From NCBI RefSeq assembly GCF_000382185.1, contig NZ_KB907784.1, positions 3,364,633-3,428,632 on the forward strand: a DNA stretch of 64,000 nucleotides, written 5' to 3'. Under the pieces are notes generated by a model. That model did no database searches. It was not told the origin of the DNA and saw only the letters and a program-made list of their open reading frames with translations. The position numbers were made by a program, and so were the translations under genes. The number at the start of each line of letters is the position of its first letter. Positions within the stretch are counted from its first letter, which is position 1. This stretch comes from Bordetella sp. FB-8. GTDB lineage: Bacteria > Pseudomonadota > Gammaproteobacteria > Burkholderiales > Burkholderiaceae_B. Of the stretch, positions 53,359-62,495 are shown piece after piece.

Positions 53359-53760
53359 CTAGTCTACCTGTAGACAGCCTTGTACGCCCCCTGCCAAGGC
53401 TTTTTCACGCGTTTCGGCTAGTGACAAACTGCGATAGGTCAATGCCCGAAGCAGCATGGGCGTGTTCAAGCCCGCCAGCAGGCAGCAAGTAAACCCCTCG
53501 GTTTGGGCCTGGACTATCGCGCGCTTGGCGATATTGGCCGGCGTGGCGCCCACCAGATCGGTCAACACCAGCGCGCCGTTCTCGCGCGCCAGGCGCCGGA
53601 TATCAGCCAGGACCTGGGGCACCCGATCCTCGGGTTGATCGTCGGGCAGGATATCGTGCACGGCCAGCGAATCGGCAACGCTGTCGCCCAGGACATGGCG
53701 GGCCATTTCGGACATAGCCTCGCCCAACGGAGCGTGCACGACGATGACGATGCCCGTCAT
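53359..53760 (-). CDS. PTS EIIA component, mannose family
   Basis: A 133-residue single-domain EIIA-Man protein with the phosphorylatable His9 in VVHAPLGEAM and the family motif DLVGATPANI. Such stand-alone EIIA proteins in betaproteobacteria lie with ptsHI and are thought to be regulatory. It is 37 bases upstream of ptsH and 16 downstream of gshB. Confidence 0.92.
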   Translation of the reverse strand: MTGIVIVVHAPLGEAMSEMARHVLGDSVADSLAVHDILPDDQPEDRVPQVLADIRRLARENGALVLTDLVGATPANIAKRAIVQAQTEGFTCCLLAGLNTPMLLRALTYRSLSLAETREKALAGGVQGCLQVD

Positions 53761-53776
53761 TTCAGCCCCCTTTCCC

Positions 53777-54733
53777 TCACGCTACGGCGCGTTCGAGCGC
53801 CTGAGCGAAGAAGTCGGCAACGTCGAAGCCCGTCTGTTCGGTAATCTCGACAAAGCAGGTCGGACTGGTGACGTTGACTTCGGTCAGACAATCGCCGATG
53901 ACGTCCAGGCCCACCAGCAGCAGGCCCCGTCCGGCAATGCGCCTGGCTACCGTCTCAGCGATACGGCGATCGCTATCGGAAAGCGGCTGGGCCACGCCGC
54001 GCCCGCCGGCGGCCAAGTTGCCGCGCGTCTCGCCGGCCAGCGGAATGCGCGCCAGGCAGTAAGGCACGGGTTCGCCGCCGATCAGCAGCACGCGCTTGTC
54101 GCCCTTGACGATCTCGGGAATGTAGCGCTGTGCCATGATGGTCTGCGTGCCGTTGCCAGTCAGCGTTTCCAGGATGGCGTTGCGGTTGGGTTCTTCGGCG
54201 CGCAGACGGAATATGCCCGTGCCGCCCATCCCGTCCAGCGGCTTGACGATAACGTCGCCGTGCTGCGCATGGAAAGCACGGATGCGGTCCATATCGCGCG
54301 TGACCAACGTGGGCGAAACCAGTTCGGGAAACTCGGTAATGGCCAGCTTCTCGGGATGGTTGCGAATAGCCGCACCGCTGTTGAATACGCGCGCGCCCTG
54401 ATCCTGCGCATAGCCCAAAAGGTGCGTGGAGTAGACATACTCCATGTCGAAGGGAGGATCCTTGCGCATCAGGACAGCGCCGAAGTCCTTCAAAGACGCC
54501 TCGACGGCCGGACCGGACTCGCTCCACCAGGCATGCCCGTGCGGGTCAGCGCCCGACACCAGGCTAATGGGCGTGGCGCGCACGCGCACAATGCCGGCCT
54601 CGATATAGAGTTCACCCTGCAGCGCCACGCTGAGCGTATGCCCGCGCGCGACCAGGGCCCGCATCATGGCGACAGAGCTGTCTTTGTACGCCTTCAGAAG
54701 CGGCAAAGGATCGATAATGAACAAGACATGCAT
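53777..54733 (-). CDS. gshB: Glutathione synthetase
   Basis: ATP-grasp ligase joining gamma-glutamylcysteine and glycine. The 318-residue product starts MHVLFIIDPL. It has the ATP-grasp segments VKPLDGMGGTGIFRL and the Gly-rich loop, and GDCLTEVNVTSPT near the C-terminus, which matches the GshB metal-binding motif. The gshB-EIIA-ptsH-ptsI order is conserved in Burkholderiales. Confidence 0.96.
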   Translation of the reverse strand: MHVLFIIDPLPLLKAYKDSSVAMMRALVARGHTLSVALQGELYIEAGIVRVRATPISLVSGADPHGHAWWSESGPAVEASLKDFGAVLMRKDPPFDMEYVYSTHLLGYAQDQGARVFNSGAAIRNHPEKLAITEFPELVSPTLVTRDMDRIRAFHAQHGDVIVKPLDGMGGTGIFRLRAEEPNRNAILETLTGNGTQTIMAQRYIPEIVKGDKRVLLIGGEPVPYCLARIPLAGETRGNLAAGGRGVAQPLSDSDRRIAETVARRIAGRGLLLVGLDVIGDCLTEVNVTSPTCFVEITEQTGFDVADFFAQALERAVA

Positions 54734-54817
54734 GGGGTTTTCTACCCGAGATTCATACCCGATTCATGGTAACTGAATTTAGCTGCGGGCAAAGGCATAC
54801 CCCTACAAGCACGACGA

Positions 54818-54844
54818 CCCGGCCATCCATTGCGGACGGCCGGG
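54818..54844 (-). terminator. Possible terminator hairpin after infC
   Basis: CCCGGCCATCC (54818-54828) and GGACGGCCGGG (54834-54844) pair with one mismatch around a 5-base loop, 36 bases past infC. No U-tract follows, so intrinsic termination is doubtful. Confidence 0.4.
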
Positions 54845-54879
54845 CCGTGGGTTTGCTGCAAAAACCTGTCAGCGCAGGA

Positions 54880-55425
54880 TCAGACCGACACTTCGACCTT
54901 GCCGCTGGCCTTTTTCTTGGGCGCCAGCACCATGACCATCTGGCGGCCCTCAAGCTTGGGCATGGCCTCGACCTGCGCCAGTTCGGTCAGGTCGTCTCGC
55001 ACGCGCTCGAGAACACGCATACCTAGTTCCTGGTGGGCCATTTCGCGGCCGCGAAAGCGCAGCGTGACCTTGGCCTTGTCGCCCTCTTCCAGGAAGCGCC
55101 GCAGATTGCGCAGCTTGACCTGATAATCGCCTTCGTCAGTTGCAGGACGGAATTTCACTTCCTTGACCTGGATGACCTTCTGCTTGGAGCGCGCCTCGGC
55201 CTGGCGCTTCTGTTCCTGGTACTTGAACTTGCCGTAGTCCATCAGACGGCAGACTGGGGGCTCGGCGTTGGGCGCGATTTCCACCAGATCCACGTCGCTC
55301 TGTTCGGAAAGCCGGAACGCATCGGCGATCTTGACGATGCCGAGCTGTTCTCCCTCCAGACCTATCAGACGCACCTCGGGGACGCGGATTTCACCGTTGA
55401 TGCGTACGCTCTTTTCAGTTGCGAT
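54880..55425 (-). CDS. infC: Translation initiation factor IF-3 with apparent ATC start codon
   Basis: Initiation factor that binds the 30S subunit and discriminates against non-standard start codons. The body [30 protein letters not shown] and [13 protein letters not shown] is unmistakable. In frame upstream lie [16 protein letters not shown], the conserved N-terminus. No ATG, GTG or TTG precedes it; the codon at 55425-55423 is ATC, 8 bases after AGGAG. Rare starts are a known autoregulatory feature of infC (ATT in E. coli). With this start the protein is 181 residues (E. coli 180). An internal GTG at 55374 would lose the conserved N-terminus. Confidence 0.95.
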   Translation of the reverse strand: MATEKSVRINGEIRVPEVRLIGLEGEQLGIVKIADAFRLSEQSDVDLVEIAPNAEPPVCRLMDYGKFKYQEQKRQAEARSKQKVIQVKEVKFRPATDEGDYQVKLRNLRRFLEEGDKAKVTLRFRGREMAHQELGMRVLERVRDDLTELAQVEAMPKLEGRQMVMVLAPKKKASGKVEVSV

Positions 55426-55467
55426 GTTGAAAACTCCTAGTAGTTAATCAAATATGCGGCCGTGGCG

Positions 55468-57420
55468 TCATGCCTGATCGGCTGCGGCTTGCGGCAGACT
55501 GCGGCGCGTGGCGACATCTTCGGACAAGCGGCTGGTGAAGTCCGCGAGCGCCATGACGCCCAAGTCCAGACCACCCAGACCACGCACGGCAACCGTGCCG
55601 TTTTGCTTTTCCTTGTCGCCCACGACGAGGATATACGGAACCTTTTGCAGGCTGTGCTCCCTGATTTTACGGGTGATTTTTTCACCACGCAAATCTGGCT
55701 CAACCCTAAAGCCTTGTTTTTTCAGGGTTTGCGTAATTTGCGCCGCATAATCGGCCGATGGTTCGGAAATGCAGCAGACCACGGCCTGCACCGGAGCCAG
55801 CCAGGGCGGCATCGCGCCGGCGTAGTTTTCGAGCAGCATGCCGATGAACCGCTCCAGCGACCCTAGAATGGCCCGGTGCAGCATCACCGGCGCACGGCGC
55901 TGGTCGTTCTGGTCGACGTATTCGGCCCCCAGGCGCACGGGCATGGAGAAGTCCACCTGCATGGTGCCGCACTGCCATTGGCGGCCGATGGCGTCCTTGA
56001 GCGTGTATTCGATCTTGGGGCCGTAGAAAGCGCCATCGCCAGGGGCCACGACGAAGTCGCAGCCGGTCGCGCGCAGGCTTTCCATGAGCGCATGCTCGGC
56101 CTTGTCCCAGGTGGCGTCGTCGCCGATGCGCTTCTCCGGGCGCGTAGCCACCTTGTAGAGGACTTCGGTAAAACCGAAGTCCTTGTAGACCTGCTGCAGC
56201 AGCGTCGTGTAGTGCGCACACTCTTGCTGCAACTGGTCCTCGGTGCAGAAGATGTGGCCGTCGTCCTGCGTGAAGCCCCGCACGCGCATCATGCCGTGCA
56301 GCGAGCCCGACGGCTCGTTGCGATGACATTGGCCGAATTCGCCGTAGCGCAGCGGCAGTTCGCGGTACGAATGCAGCCCGGCGTTGAAAATCTGGATATG
56401 GCCCGGGCAGTTCATAGGCTTGAGGCCATACATGCGGTTCTCGGACTCGGTCGTGAACATGTTTTCACGATAGTTGTCCCAGTGGCCCGTCTTCTTCCAC
56501 AGCGACAGGTCGAGGATCTGCGGCGCCTTCACTTCCTGGTAGCCGTTATCCTGATAGACGCGGCGCATGTACTGCTCGACCTGCTGCCACAAGGCCCAGC
56601 CCTTGGGATGCCAGAAGATCAGCCCCGGGCCTTCTTCCTGCATGTGGAACAGGTCCAGTTCGCGGCCGATCTTGCGGTGGTCGCGGCGTTCGGCCTCCTC
56701 CAGCATGTGCAGATAGGCGTCCTGCTCTTCCTTGGTCGCCCAGGCGGTGCCGTAGATGCGCTGCAGCATCTCGTTGTTGCTGTCGCCGCGCCAGTAGGCG
56801 CCGGCCACCTTCATCAGCTTGAACACCTTGAGCTTGCCGGTGGACGGAACGTGCGGGCCGCGGCACAGGTCAACGAACTGACCTTCGCGATACAGACTGA
56901 TGGTCTGATCGCTTGGAATCGCGGCAATGATCTCGGCCTTGTAGGCCTCGCCGATACCCTTGAAATAGGCCACGGCATCGTCGCGCTTCCATTCTTCGCG
57001 CGTGACGACTTCGTCCTTCCTGGCAAGTTCGGTCATCTTCTTTTCGATGGCCTGCAGGTCTTCGGGCGTAAAGGGCCGTTTGTACGAGAAGTCGTAATAG
57101 AAGCCGTTCTCGATCACCGGACCAATGGTGACCTGGGCTTCGGGAAACAGCACCTTGACGGCATAGGCCAGCAGGTGCGCCGAGGAATGGCGGATCAAGT
57201 CAAGACCGTCGGCGTCTTTGGCGGTGATGATGGCAAGGGCAGCGTCTTGCTCGATACGATGACTGGTATCGACCAGACTGGGATTGCCGCCCGTGACCGT
57301 GACGCGGCCGCCCAGCGCTGCCTTGGCCAGCCCGGTACCGATGGACTGCGCAACCTGCGCAACTGTGACGGGGCCAGGAAACTGGCGCTCAGAACCATCG
57401 GGCAGCGTGATTTGTAGCAT
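55468..57420 (-). CDS. thrS: Threonyl-tRNA synthetase
   Basis: Class II synthetase of 650 residues. It has an N-terminal TGS domain (about 1-60), an editing domain with [13 protein letters not shown], the catalytic core with MNCPGH and [10 protein letters not shown] zinc-site regions, motif 2 [19 protein letters not shown], motif 3 [12 protein letters not shown] and a C-terminal anticodon-binding domain. infC follows after 42 bases as usual. A perfect hairpin precedes the RBS. Confidence 0.98.
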   Translation of the reverse strand: MLQITLPDGSERQFPGPVTVAQVAQSIGTGLAKAALGGRVTVTGGNPSLVDTSHRIEQDAALAIITAKDADGLDLIRHSSAHLLAYAVKVLFPEAQVTIGPVIENGFYYDFSYKRPFTPEDLQAIEKKMTELARKDEVVTREEWKRDDAVAYFKGIGEAYKAEIIAAIPSDQTISLYREGQFVDLCRGPHVPSTGKLKVFKLMKVAGAYWRGDSNNEMLQRIYGTAWATKEEQDAYLHMLEEAERRDHRKIGRELDLFHMQEEGPGLIFWHPKGWALWQQVEQYMRRVYQDNGYQEVKAPQILDLSLWKKTGHWDNYRENMFTTESENRMYGLKPMNCPGHIQIFNAGLHSYRELPLRYGEFGQCHRNEPSGSLHGMMRVRGFTQDDGHIFCTEDQLQQECAHYTTLLQQVYKDFGFTEVLYKVATRPEKRIGDDATWDKAEHALMESLRATGCDFVVAPGDGAFYGPKIEYTLKDAIGRQWQCGTMQVDFSMPVRLGAEYVDQNDQRRAPVMLHRAILGSLERFIGMLLENYAGAMPPWLAPVQAVVCCISEPSADYAAQITQTLKKQGFRVEPDLRGEKITRKIREHSLQKVPYILVVGDKEKQNGTVAVRGLGGLDLGVMALADFTSRLSEDVATRRSLPQAAADQA

Positions 57421-57441
57421 CGAAGTAATTTCCAGAAACGA

Positions 57442-57466
57442 CGAACGCGGCCGGTCGCCGCGTTCG
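57442..57466 (-). promoter_or_regulatory. thrS leader hairpin
   Basis: CGAACGCGGC (57442-57451) and GCCGCGTTCG (57457-57466) form a perfect 10-base stem with a 5-base loop, 21 bases before the thrS ATG on the minus-strand transcript. It could mask or position the RBS; E. coli thrS is controlled by ThrRS binding to leader hairpins. The loop (GACCG on the RNA) does not copy a threonine anticodon, so a specific operator is not claimed. Confidence 0.45.
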
Positions 57467-57697
57467 TTTTGATTGCCATGCCGTACTGATCGATTGTAGC
57501 GCTTTATGCGAGGAGATGGCCCGATAACGCAGCGCGCGTGGACAAGTCCGACTCAGATCGATTCTTTCCGAAAAGCATGATCGAGAATGGAACTCAGTCC
57601 GAAATACAATCCCATAAGACAGAAAAATGAAAGGTCCATGTAACATCAGCAATCCCAATGAATTCAGCATTTATTAAGAAAAGACTCAGGCCTGCCT

Positions 57698-58423
57698 ATG
57701 CCACCCTTCTCCATGCGCAAACCTTCAGGTCCGGCTTCCCTGCCCGCTTCCCAAATGGCCGCAGACGGGCGGCCCGCTGCCATGCGCTGCCTTCGCGTCG
57801 CAATCCTCGATGACCACCCCGTGACAGTCATTGGATTGGCTACCTGCCTGAGCCAGGATGCGCGAATCGAGGTCGTGCTGACCGAAACCTCGGCTGACCG
57901 CTTTCTTGAAAGCCTGGCCCAGCTGCGCTGCGATGTCGCCATCGTCGACTACAACTTGCCCGACGCCGCCTGCGACGGCATGAGCCTGATCCGTCGCATC
58001 AGGCGCCGCGCCAGCAAGATGGCCGTGGTCGCGCTTTCAGCCGATCCGGCCCGAAGCACGGCCTACCCGGCTTTTCGCGCAGGCGCTTGCGGCTATCTAT
58101 CCAAGGCCGATCCGGAACCACTGATCCGGGACATGGTCCATGCCGCCGCGCAACAACCGCGTCAATTCCATCTGAGTATCGGCGGGCGCATCCGTCCGGG
58201 CAGGCCGGACGACGTCGCTGCGCAATTGAGCGCGACAGAAACCGAGGTACTGCGCCATATTTCTCAGGGCTTGTCCGTTACTCAGGCGGCCCGGCGTCTG
58301 TCGCGCAGCAAGAAGACCATCAGCAGCCACAAACGCCGGGCCATGCGCAAACTCGGCCTGGCCGACGACCTAGCCCTGGGACTGTACCTAAAGAAAAGAT
58401 TCGAATCGTGGTTGCCAGGCTAG
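57698..58423 (+). CDS. Orphan LuxR/FixJ-family response regulator
   Basis: The 241-residue protein has a receiver domain (about 30-150) with the acidic pair Asp38-Asp39 (LDDHP), phospho-acceptor Asp84 (IVDYNLP) and the conserved Lys in YLSKADP. A LuxR-type HTH follows (about 170-235: TEVLRHISQGLSVTQAARRL). The RcsB-like SRSKKTISSHKRRAMRKLG recognition region is clear. No histidine kinase lies nearby. The start is uncertain: ATG 57698, 57713 and 57782 are all in frame and none has a good RBS; the last begins closest to the receiver domain. Confidence 0.88.
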   Translation: MPPFSMRKPSGPASLPASQMAADGRPAAMRCLRVAILDDHPVTVIGLATCLSQDARIEVVLTETSADRFLESLAQLRCDVAIVDYNLPDAACDGMSLIRRIRRRASKMAVVALSADPARSTAYPAFRAGACGYLSKADPEPLIRDMVHAAAQQPRQFHLSIGGRIRPGRPDDVAAQLSATETEVLRHISQGLSVTQAARRLSRSKKTISSHKRRAMRKLGLADDLALGLYLKKRFESWLPG

Positions 58424-58609
58424 GGGGCGACACCACAGGGATGCCGCGCATGGGTATGCCGGCACGCGCCTGGCAGGGTCACGAAGCCCAGAGCGACCTG
58501 GGCGAATATTCGCAATGTGCCCACGCGCACGCCGGGATGCGCACCCTTCGGGAGGGATGGCAATCGGACTGCACCCCGATGCCTGTTTTCGGCACCGGGA
58601 AACGGCGCC

Positions 58610-58741
58610 TCAGCTAAACAGCTTGAGCGCCTGGTTGAGCGTATTGACGACTCCCCATACGAGGGGAATCAGCACATAGAGCCAGAATACGGCCAGCATG
58701 GGCTTGTTGGTCGGGTGGACCTGATTGCTTGCATCGTTCAT
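58610..58741 (-). CDS. MFS transporter small subunit (43 residues)
   Basis: ATG 58739-58741 with CAGGAG 8 bases upstream opens a 43-codon frame beginning MNDASNQVHP. Its single hydrophobic helix (MLAVFWLYVLIPLVWGVVNT region) is followed by a short amphipathic end, NQALKLFS. It starts 14 bases after the MFS gene stops. Single-helix proteins of this size next to OFA-family MFS genes are annotated as an MFS small subunit; I assign it by position and appearance. Confidence 0.75.
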   Translation of the reverse strand: MNDASNQVHPTNKPMLAVFWLYVLIPLVWGVVNTLNQALKLFS

Positions 58742-58755
58742 CTTCGCGTCTCCTG

Positions 58756-60150
58756 TCAGTTTGTTGCGAACTGCGCGTCGGTCATGTGATGGCGCTCATT
58801 GACGCGCTTGACCAGCACGTTGCACATGAAGCCTACGACCAGCAGCCCCGCCATGATGTGCACAGTCATGGTGTAGGCGTCCGCCTTCACGACGCCATGC
58901 GCGACCTGATAGGCGCGGATGTAGTTGACAAGCACTGGCCCGGCGATACCCGCTGCAGCCCATGCAGTCAAAAGCCGGCCGTGGATGCCGCCGACATAGG
59001 CCGTGCCGAAAATGTCGGCAAGATAGGCCGGCACCGTCGCGAAACCGCCGCCGTACATCGAAATGATGATGCAGTAGGTCAGCACGAACATTGGCACATT
59101 GCCGCCGCCCGCGAACATTGACACGCTGATATAGGCGATCGCGCCGAGCACAAAGAAAATGTAATAGGTGTTCTTGCGTCCGACCCAGTCCGACGCCGAG
59201 GCCCATGCGAAACGCCCTCCCATATTGAACAGGGACAGCAACCCGACGAAGCCGGCCGCCGCCGCTGCGCTTACCACGCCCTTGAAGCTCTCCTGGATCA
59301 TGACCGACGCCTGTCCCAGAATGCCGATGCCGGCCGTCACATTCAAGAACAGCACCAGCCAGATCAGATAGAACTGGGGCGTCTTGAGCGCCTGGTCGAT
59401 GTGCACGTGATTGGCCGTGATCAGTTTGTGCTGCGTGGTCTCAGGCGGCGTCCAGCCTGCCGGCTTCCAGCCCGCTGGTGGAACGCGGACCGCGAGCGAG
59501 CCGATCACCATCGAAATGAAGTAAAGGATACCCATCACAACGAAGGCCTGAGCAACGCCCACACTCGTGGCGCTCTTGAAATGATTCATCAGCGCTACCG
59601 ACAAGGGCGCGGCGATCATTGCGCCGCCTCCAAAACCCATGATCGCCATGCCGGTCGCCATGCCGCGGCGGTCGGGGAACCAGCGGATCAATGTTGACAC
59701 CGGCGAAACATAACCTATGCCCAATCCGATACCCCCGATCACACCGTAGCCCAGATACAACAGCCATATCTGGTGCAGACTGACGCCAAGGGCCGAAATC
59801 AAGAAGCCGCCGCCGAAACAGCAGGCGGCGACGAACATCGCCAGGCGCGGCCCGACGCGTTCGAGCCATTTACCGCCGAACGCAGCGGACAGGCCGAGAC
59901 AAAAGATCGCGAGCGAGAAAATCCAACCCAGCGTGGTCAGCGGCCAGTCGCCCGGCGCCGACTTTTCGATGCCGATCACCTTGGTCAGCGGGCCGTTGAA
60001 TACCGAAAATGCGTAGGCTTGCCCGATGCAAAGATGCACCGCCAGCGCTGCGGGCGGCACCATCCAGCGGGAAAATCCCGGTTTGGCGATGGTCGCTTCC
60101 TTCGAAAAGAACGGCGCGGCATGGCCGGTTGAGTCATAGGCACTGTTCAT
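58756..60150 (-). CDS. OFA-family MFS transporter (oxalate/formate antiporter type)
   Basis: Twelve-helix major facilitator of 464 residues from ATG 60148-60150 (MNSAYDSTGH, preceded by GGAGA). Typical features are the early GQAYAFSVFNGPLTK segment, the RRGMATGMAIMGFGGG loop and, in the second half, FNMGGRFAWASASDWVGRK. The family includes OxlT and other monocarboxylate or dicarboxylate carriers. No oxalate-degradation genes are present, so the substrate stays open. The companion small protein follows directly. Confidence 0.9.
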   Translation of the reverse strand: MNSAYDSTGHAAPFFSKEATIAKPGFSRWMVPPAALAVHLCIGQAYAFSVFNGPLTKVIGIEKSAPGDWPLTTLGWIFSLAIFCLGLSAAFGGKWLERVGPRLAMFVAACCFGGGFLISALGVSLHQIWLLYLGYGVIGGIGLGIGYVSPVSTLIRWFPDRRGMATGMAIMGFGGGAMIAAPLSVALMNHFKSATSVGVAQAFVVMGILYFISMVIGSLAVRVPPAGWKPAGWTPPETTQHKLITANHVHIDQALKTPQFYLIWLVLFLNVTAGIGILGQASVMIQESFKGVVSAAAAAGFVGLLSLFNMGGRFAWASASDWVGRKNTYYIFFVLGAIAYISVSMFAGGGNVPMFVLTYCIIISMYGGGFATVPAYLADIFGTAYVGGIHGRLLTAWAAAGIAGPVLVNYIRAYQVAHGVVKADAYTMTVHIMAGLLVVGFMCNVLVKRVNERHHMTDAQFATN

Positions 60151-60408
60151 TGATTGTCTCCGTATGAGGGTTGCACGGCAGTCCGACACTTGCCTTGGAA
60201 TATGCAAATAAATTCATATTGAATTTGCAACAAACCTGTCGAAATACCGCGTCATCACTACTTTTTGTATTTTGTGTAGCAACCATAAATCACAGAACTC
60301 ACATTCGCAATGTGATATTTTTTACATATATGCACATCACCACGCCGACTGATTTGACACAGGGACGGGATAAAAACTAGAATAATATTCTTGCTCAAAG
60401 CAAGATGT

Positions 60409-60493
60409 GCCCAGGTGGCGGAATTGGTAGACGCGCATGGTTCAGGTCCATGTGCCGCAAGGTGTGGAGGTTCGAGTCCTCTCCTGGGCACCA
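60409..60493 (+). tRNA. tRNA-Leu (anticodon CAG)
   Basis: GCCCAGG pairs with CCTGGGC, followed by A-CCA (encoded). The D-arm GGCGGAATTGGTAGACGC, anticodon stem-loop CATGG-TTCAGGT-CCATG with anticodon CAG, a long variable arm and the T-arm GAGGTTCGAGTCCTC are all present. This is the second leucine tRNA of the window. Confidence 0.96.
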
Positions 60494-60540
60494 CCGCATA
60501 TGTTTCATGCATGGAATGTCATGCATTGAAAAGCCATGAA

Positions 60541-60577
60541 AAAAACCCCGCAAATTGTTGAATTTGCGGGGTTTTTG
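60541..60577 (+). terminator. Strong terminator after tRNA-Leu
   Basis: CCCCGCAAATT (60546-60556) and AATTTGCGGGG pair around GTTG, with A5 before and TTTTT after. The stem begins about 50 bases past the tRNA and works in either direction. Confidence 0.93.
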
Positions 60578-60689
60578 CTTATTAAAACTCCAGCCCTTTA
60601 TTAATAAAATTCGGGTCGAATCATGGCCGTCAAAGTATGGGATGTCATATGGCCATGTAAGCATTAAATCTCACTGAGCGAGAGGCAAT

Positions 60690-62369
60690 ATGAAAGTACC
60701 CGCGATTGCATTCGGAAAACACCCCGATGCGAGGCTTCTGCCAAACAGCCGGCAACCGGAAAGCGTGGCAACGGCAAAAAGGAGACCGCGCTCCCGCCGA
60801 GCAGGCATGGCGGTCAAATCGATGCTCCGACTCGCCTTCGCGCTGCTGTTGATAGGTACATTTGCAATCGGCGCATTTTCTCTCAAGCAAAACAGCCGCC
60901 TGCACGATTCAACCCAATCGATCTACGAACAAGGCTATGTCGTGAGCCTCGCGGCAGAGGAAGCGCGCGCAGCGATGCTGCGGGCGAGCCGGGCGCAAAA
61001 GATGCTGCTCACCGCGACCACCACGAAAGAACGCCAGGATCTGGGCAACGACATCCAGACAAACGTATTGAAGCTGACGGCGCAGATGGAAACGCTGTCG
61101 CAACACCTGAACCCGTCGGACGCCAAGGCGGTCGGGCTGGCAAAACAGTTCGACGCCGGCAGCAAGACTTGGGCCCAAGATCTGAGCAAATTCGTCAAAC
61201 TGGTGCAAGCCCAGTCGCTGGATCTTTCGCAGATGAACTGGCAGGTCGGCATGCAGGATGTGTCGCTACTGGTGGAGACTGGCAAGCTCGAGAAGACCAT
61301 CGACGATCTCGTGCAGCAGTGCGGCCTTGCCGCTAAGGCGACCATCGACGCCTCCGATTCCATCTACCGTTCGTCGTTCGTCATGATTGCCGCGATAACG
61401 ATCGCGCTCATCTTGCTTGCTTTTGTCATCAGCGAGGTCGTAGTGCGGCGCCTGACCACGCAACTCGGCGGCGAGCCCGCCTATGCCAAGGCCATCGCCA
61501 GCCATATCGCGGCGGGCGACCTGTCAGGCAAGATAAAACTCAAGCGCGACGACAACTCGAGCATGTTGGCGGCGCTGCACGACATGCAAGGCAGCCTGTC
61601 GGGCATCGTCGGCGAGATCGCGACAAGCGCCGAAACCATATCGCTCGCCGCGGGCGAGATTTCGATGGGCAACCTCGACCTTTCCAAGCGCACCGAGCAA
61701 CAGTCGATAGCGCTGGAGCGAACCGCCACCAGCATGGAGCAGTTGACCTCAACGGTGCACCAGAACGCCGAGAACGCCAAGCAGGCCAGCGCGCTGGCCA
61801 ACAATGCGTCGGAGATCGCGGAGAAAGGCGGCGCGGTGGTCGGGCGCGTGGTGACCACCATGACCGACATCAATGAAAGCGCCAGAAGCATCGGCGACAT
61901 CATCGGTGTAATCGAAGGTATTGCATTCCAGACCAACATCCTCGCCCTGAACGCCGCGGTCGAGGCTGCGCGCGCCGGCGAGAACGGCCGAGGCTTCGCG
62001 GTGGTCGCCGGCGAAGTGCGCGGCCTGGCCCAGCGCAGCGCATCGGCAGCCAAGGAAATCAAGGAATTGATCACCACCTCGGTCGAGCGCGTCGGCAACG
62101 GTTCGCAATTTGCAGAAGAAGCCGGCCGGACGATGGATGAAGTCGTGCAAGCGGTCAAGCGCGTGACGGACATCATGAACGAGATCTCGGCTGCCACCTC
62201 CGAGCAGAGTTCAGGCATTGAGGAAATCAACGACGCGATCTCCCAAATGGATTCGAGCACCCAGCAGAACGCGGCGCTCGTCGAACAAGCAGCGGCGGCG
62301 GCCCAGTCGCTCGACGATCAGGCCAAGTCGCTCACGAGCCTGGTCGAGAAGTTCACGCTGGCGAGATAG
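60690..62369 (+). CDS. Methyl-accepting chemotaxis protein
   Basis: Membrane chemoreceptor of 559 residues. A basic N-terminal segment (about 1-42) is longer than usual. It is followed by membrane helix 1 (about 43-66), a helical periplasmic sensor (about 67-230), membrane helix 2 (about 230-252) and a cytoplasmic signalling hairpin with the conserved tip [20 protein letters not shown] and the [12 protein letters not shown] segment. There is no C-terminal CheR-tethering pentapeptide. The signal is unknown. ATG 60690 follows GAGAGG; a later ATG at residue 40 could start a protein of normal length. Confidence 0.9.
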   Translation: MKVPAIAFGKHPDARLLPNSRQPESVATAKRRPRSRRAGMAVKSMLRLAFALLLIGTFAIGAFSLKQNSRLHDSTQSIYEQGYVVSLAAEEARAAMLRASRAQKMLLTATTTKERQDLGNDIQTNVLKLTAQMETLSQHLNPSDAKAVGLAKQFDAGSKTWAQDLSKFVKLVQAQSLDLSQMNWQVGMQDVSLLVETGKLEKTIDDLVQQCGLAAKATIDASDSIYRSSFVMIAAITIALILLAFVISEVVVRRLTTQLGGEPAYAKAIASHIAAGDLSGKIKLKRDDNSSMLAALHDMQGSLSGIVGEIATSAETISLAAGEISMGNLDLSKRTEQQSIALERTATSMEQLTSTVHQNAENAKQASALANNASEIAEKGGAVVGRVVTTMTDINESARSIGDIIGVIEGIAFQTNILALNAAVEAARAGENGRGFAVVAGEVRGLAQRSASAAKEIKELITTSVERVGNGSQFAEEAGRTMDEVVQAVKRVTDIMNEISAATSEQSSGIEEINDAISQMDSSTQQNAALVEQAAAAAQSLDDQAKSLTSLVEKFTLAR

Positions 62370-62417
62370 CGCCGGATTCAAGCAGGGAAAAGCTGGCGAG
62401 GTGATTTTTTGTTCCAC

Positions 62418-62451
62418 CTCCAGGCCTCATAGCGGCTCCTGGAGTCTTTTT
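62418..62451 (+). terminator. Intrinsic terminator after the first chemoreceptor gene
   Basis: CTCCAGG (62418-62424) and CCTGGAG (62438-62444) pair across a 13-base loop and are followed by TCTTTTT, 49 bases past the stop codon. Confidence 0.75.
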
Positions 62452-62495
62452 CCCGCCGATCCTGCCCGAGCCCCAGCGTCTGCAGAGCTAATCTG

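Noticed and set aside
58087..58617. 176-codon plus-strand frame overlapping the response regulator
   Set aside because: It is in a different frame from the conserved HTH domain, and its tail runs antisense over the end of the small MFS subunit gene.
60494..60540. Possible phage attachment site at the 3' end of tRNA-Leu(CAG)
   Set aside because: The near-palindromic TTCATGCATG sequence is local; no repeat of the tRNA 3' end and no integrase gene are present.
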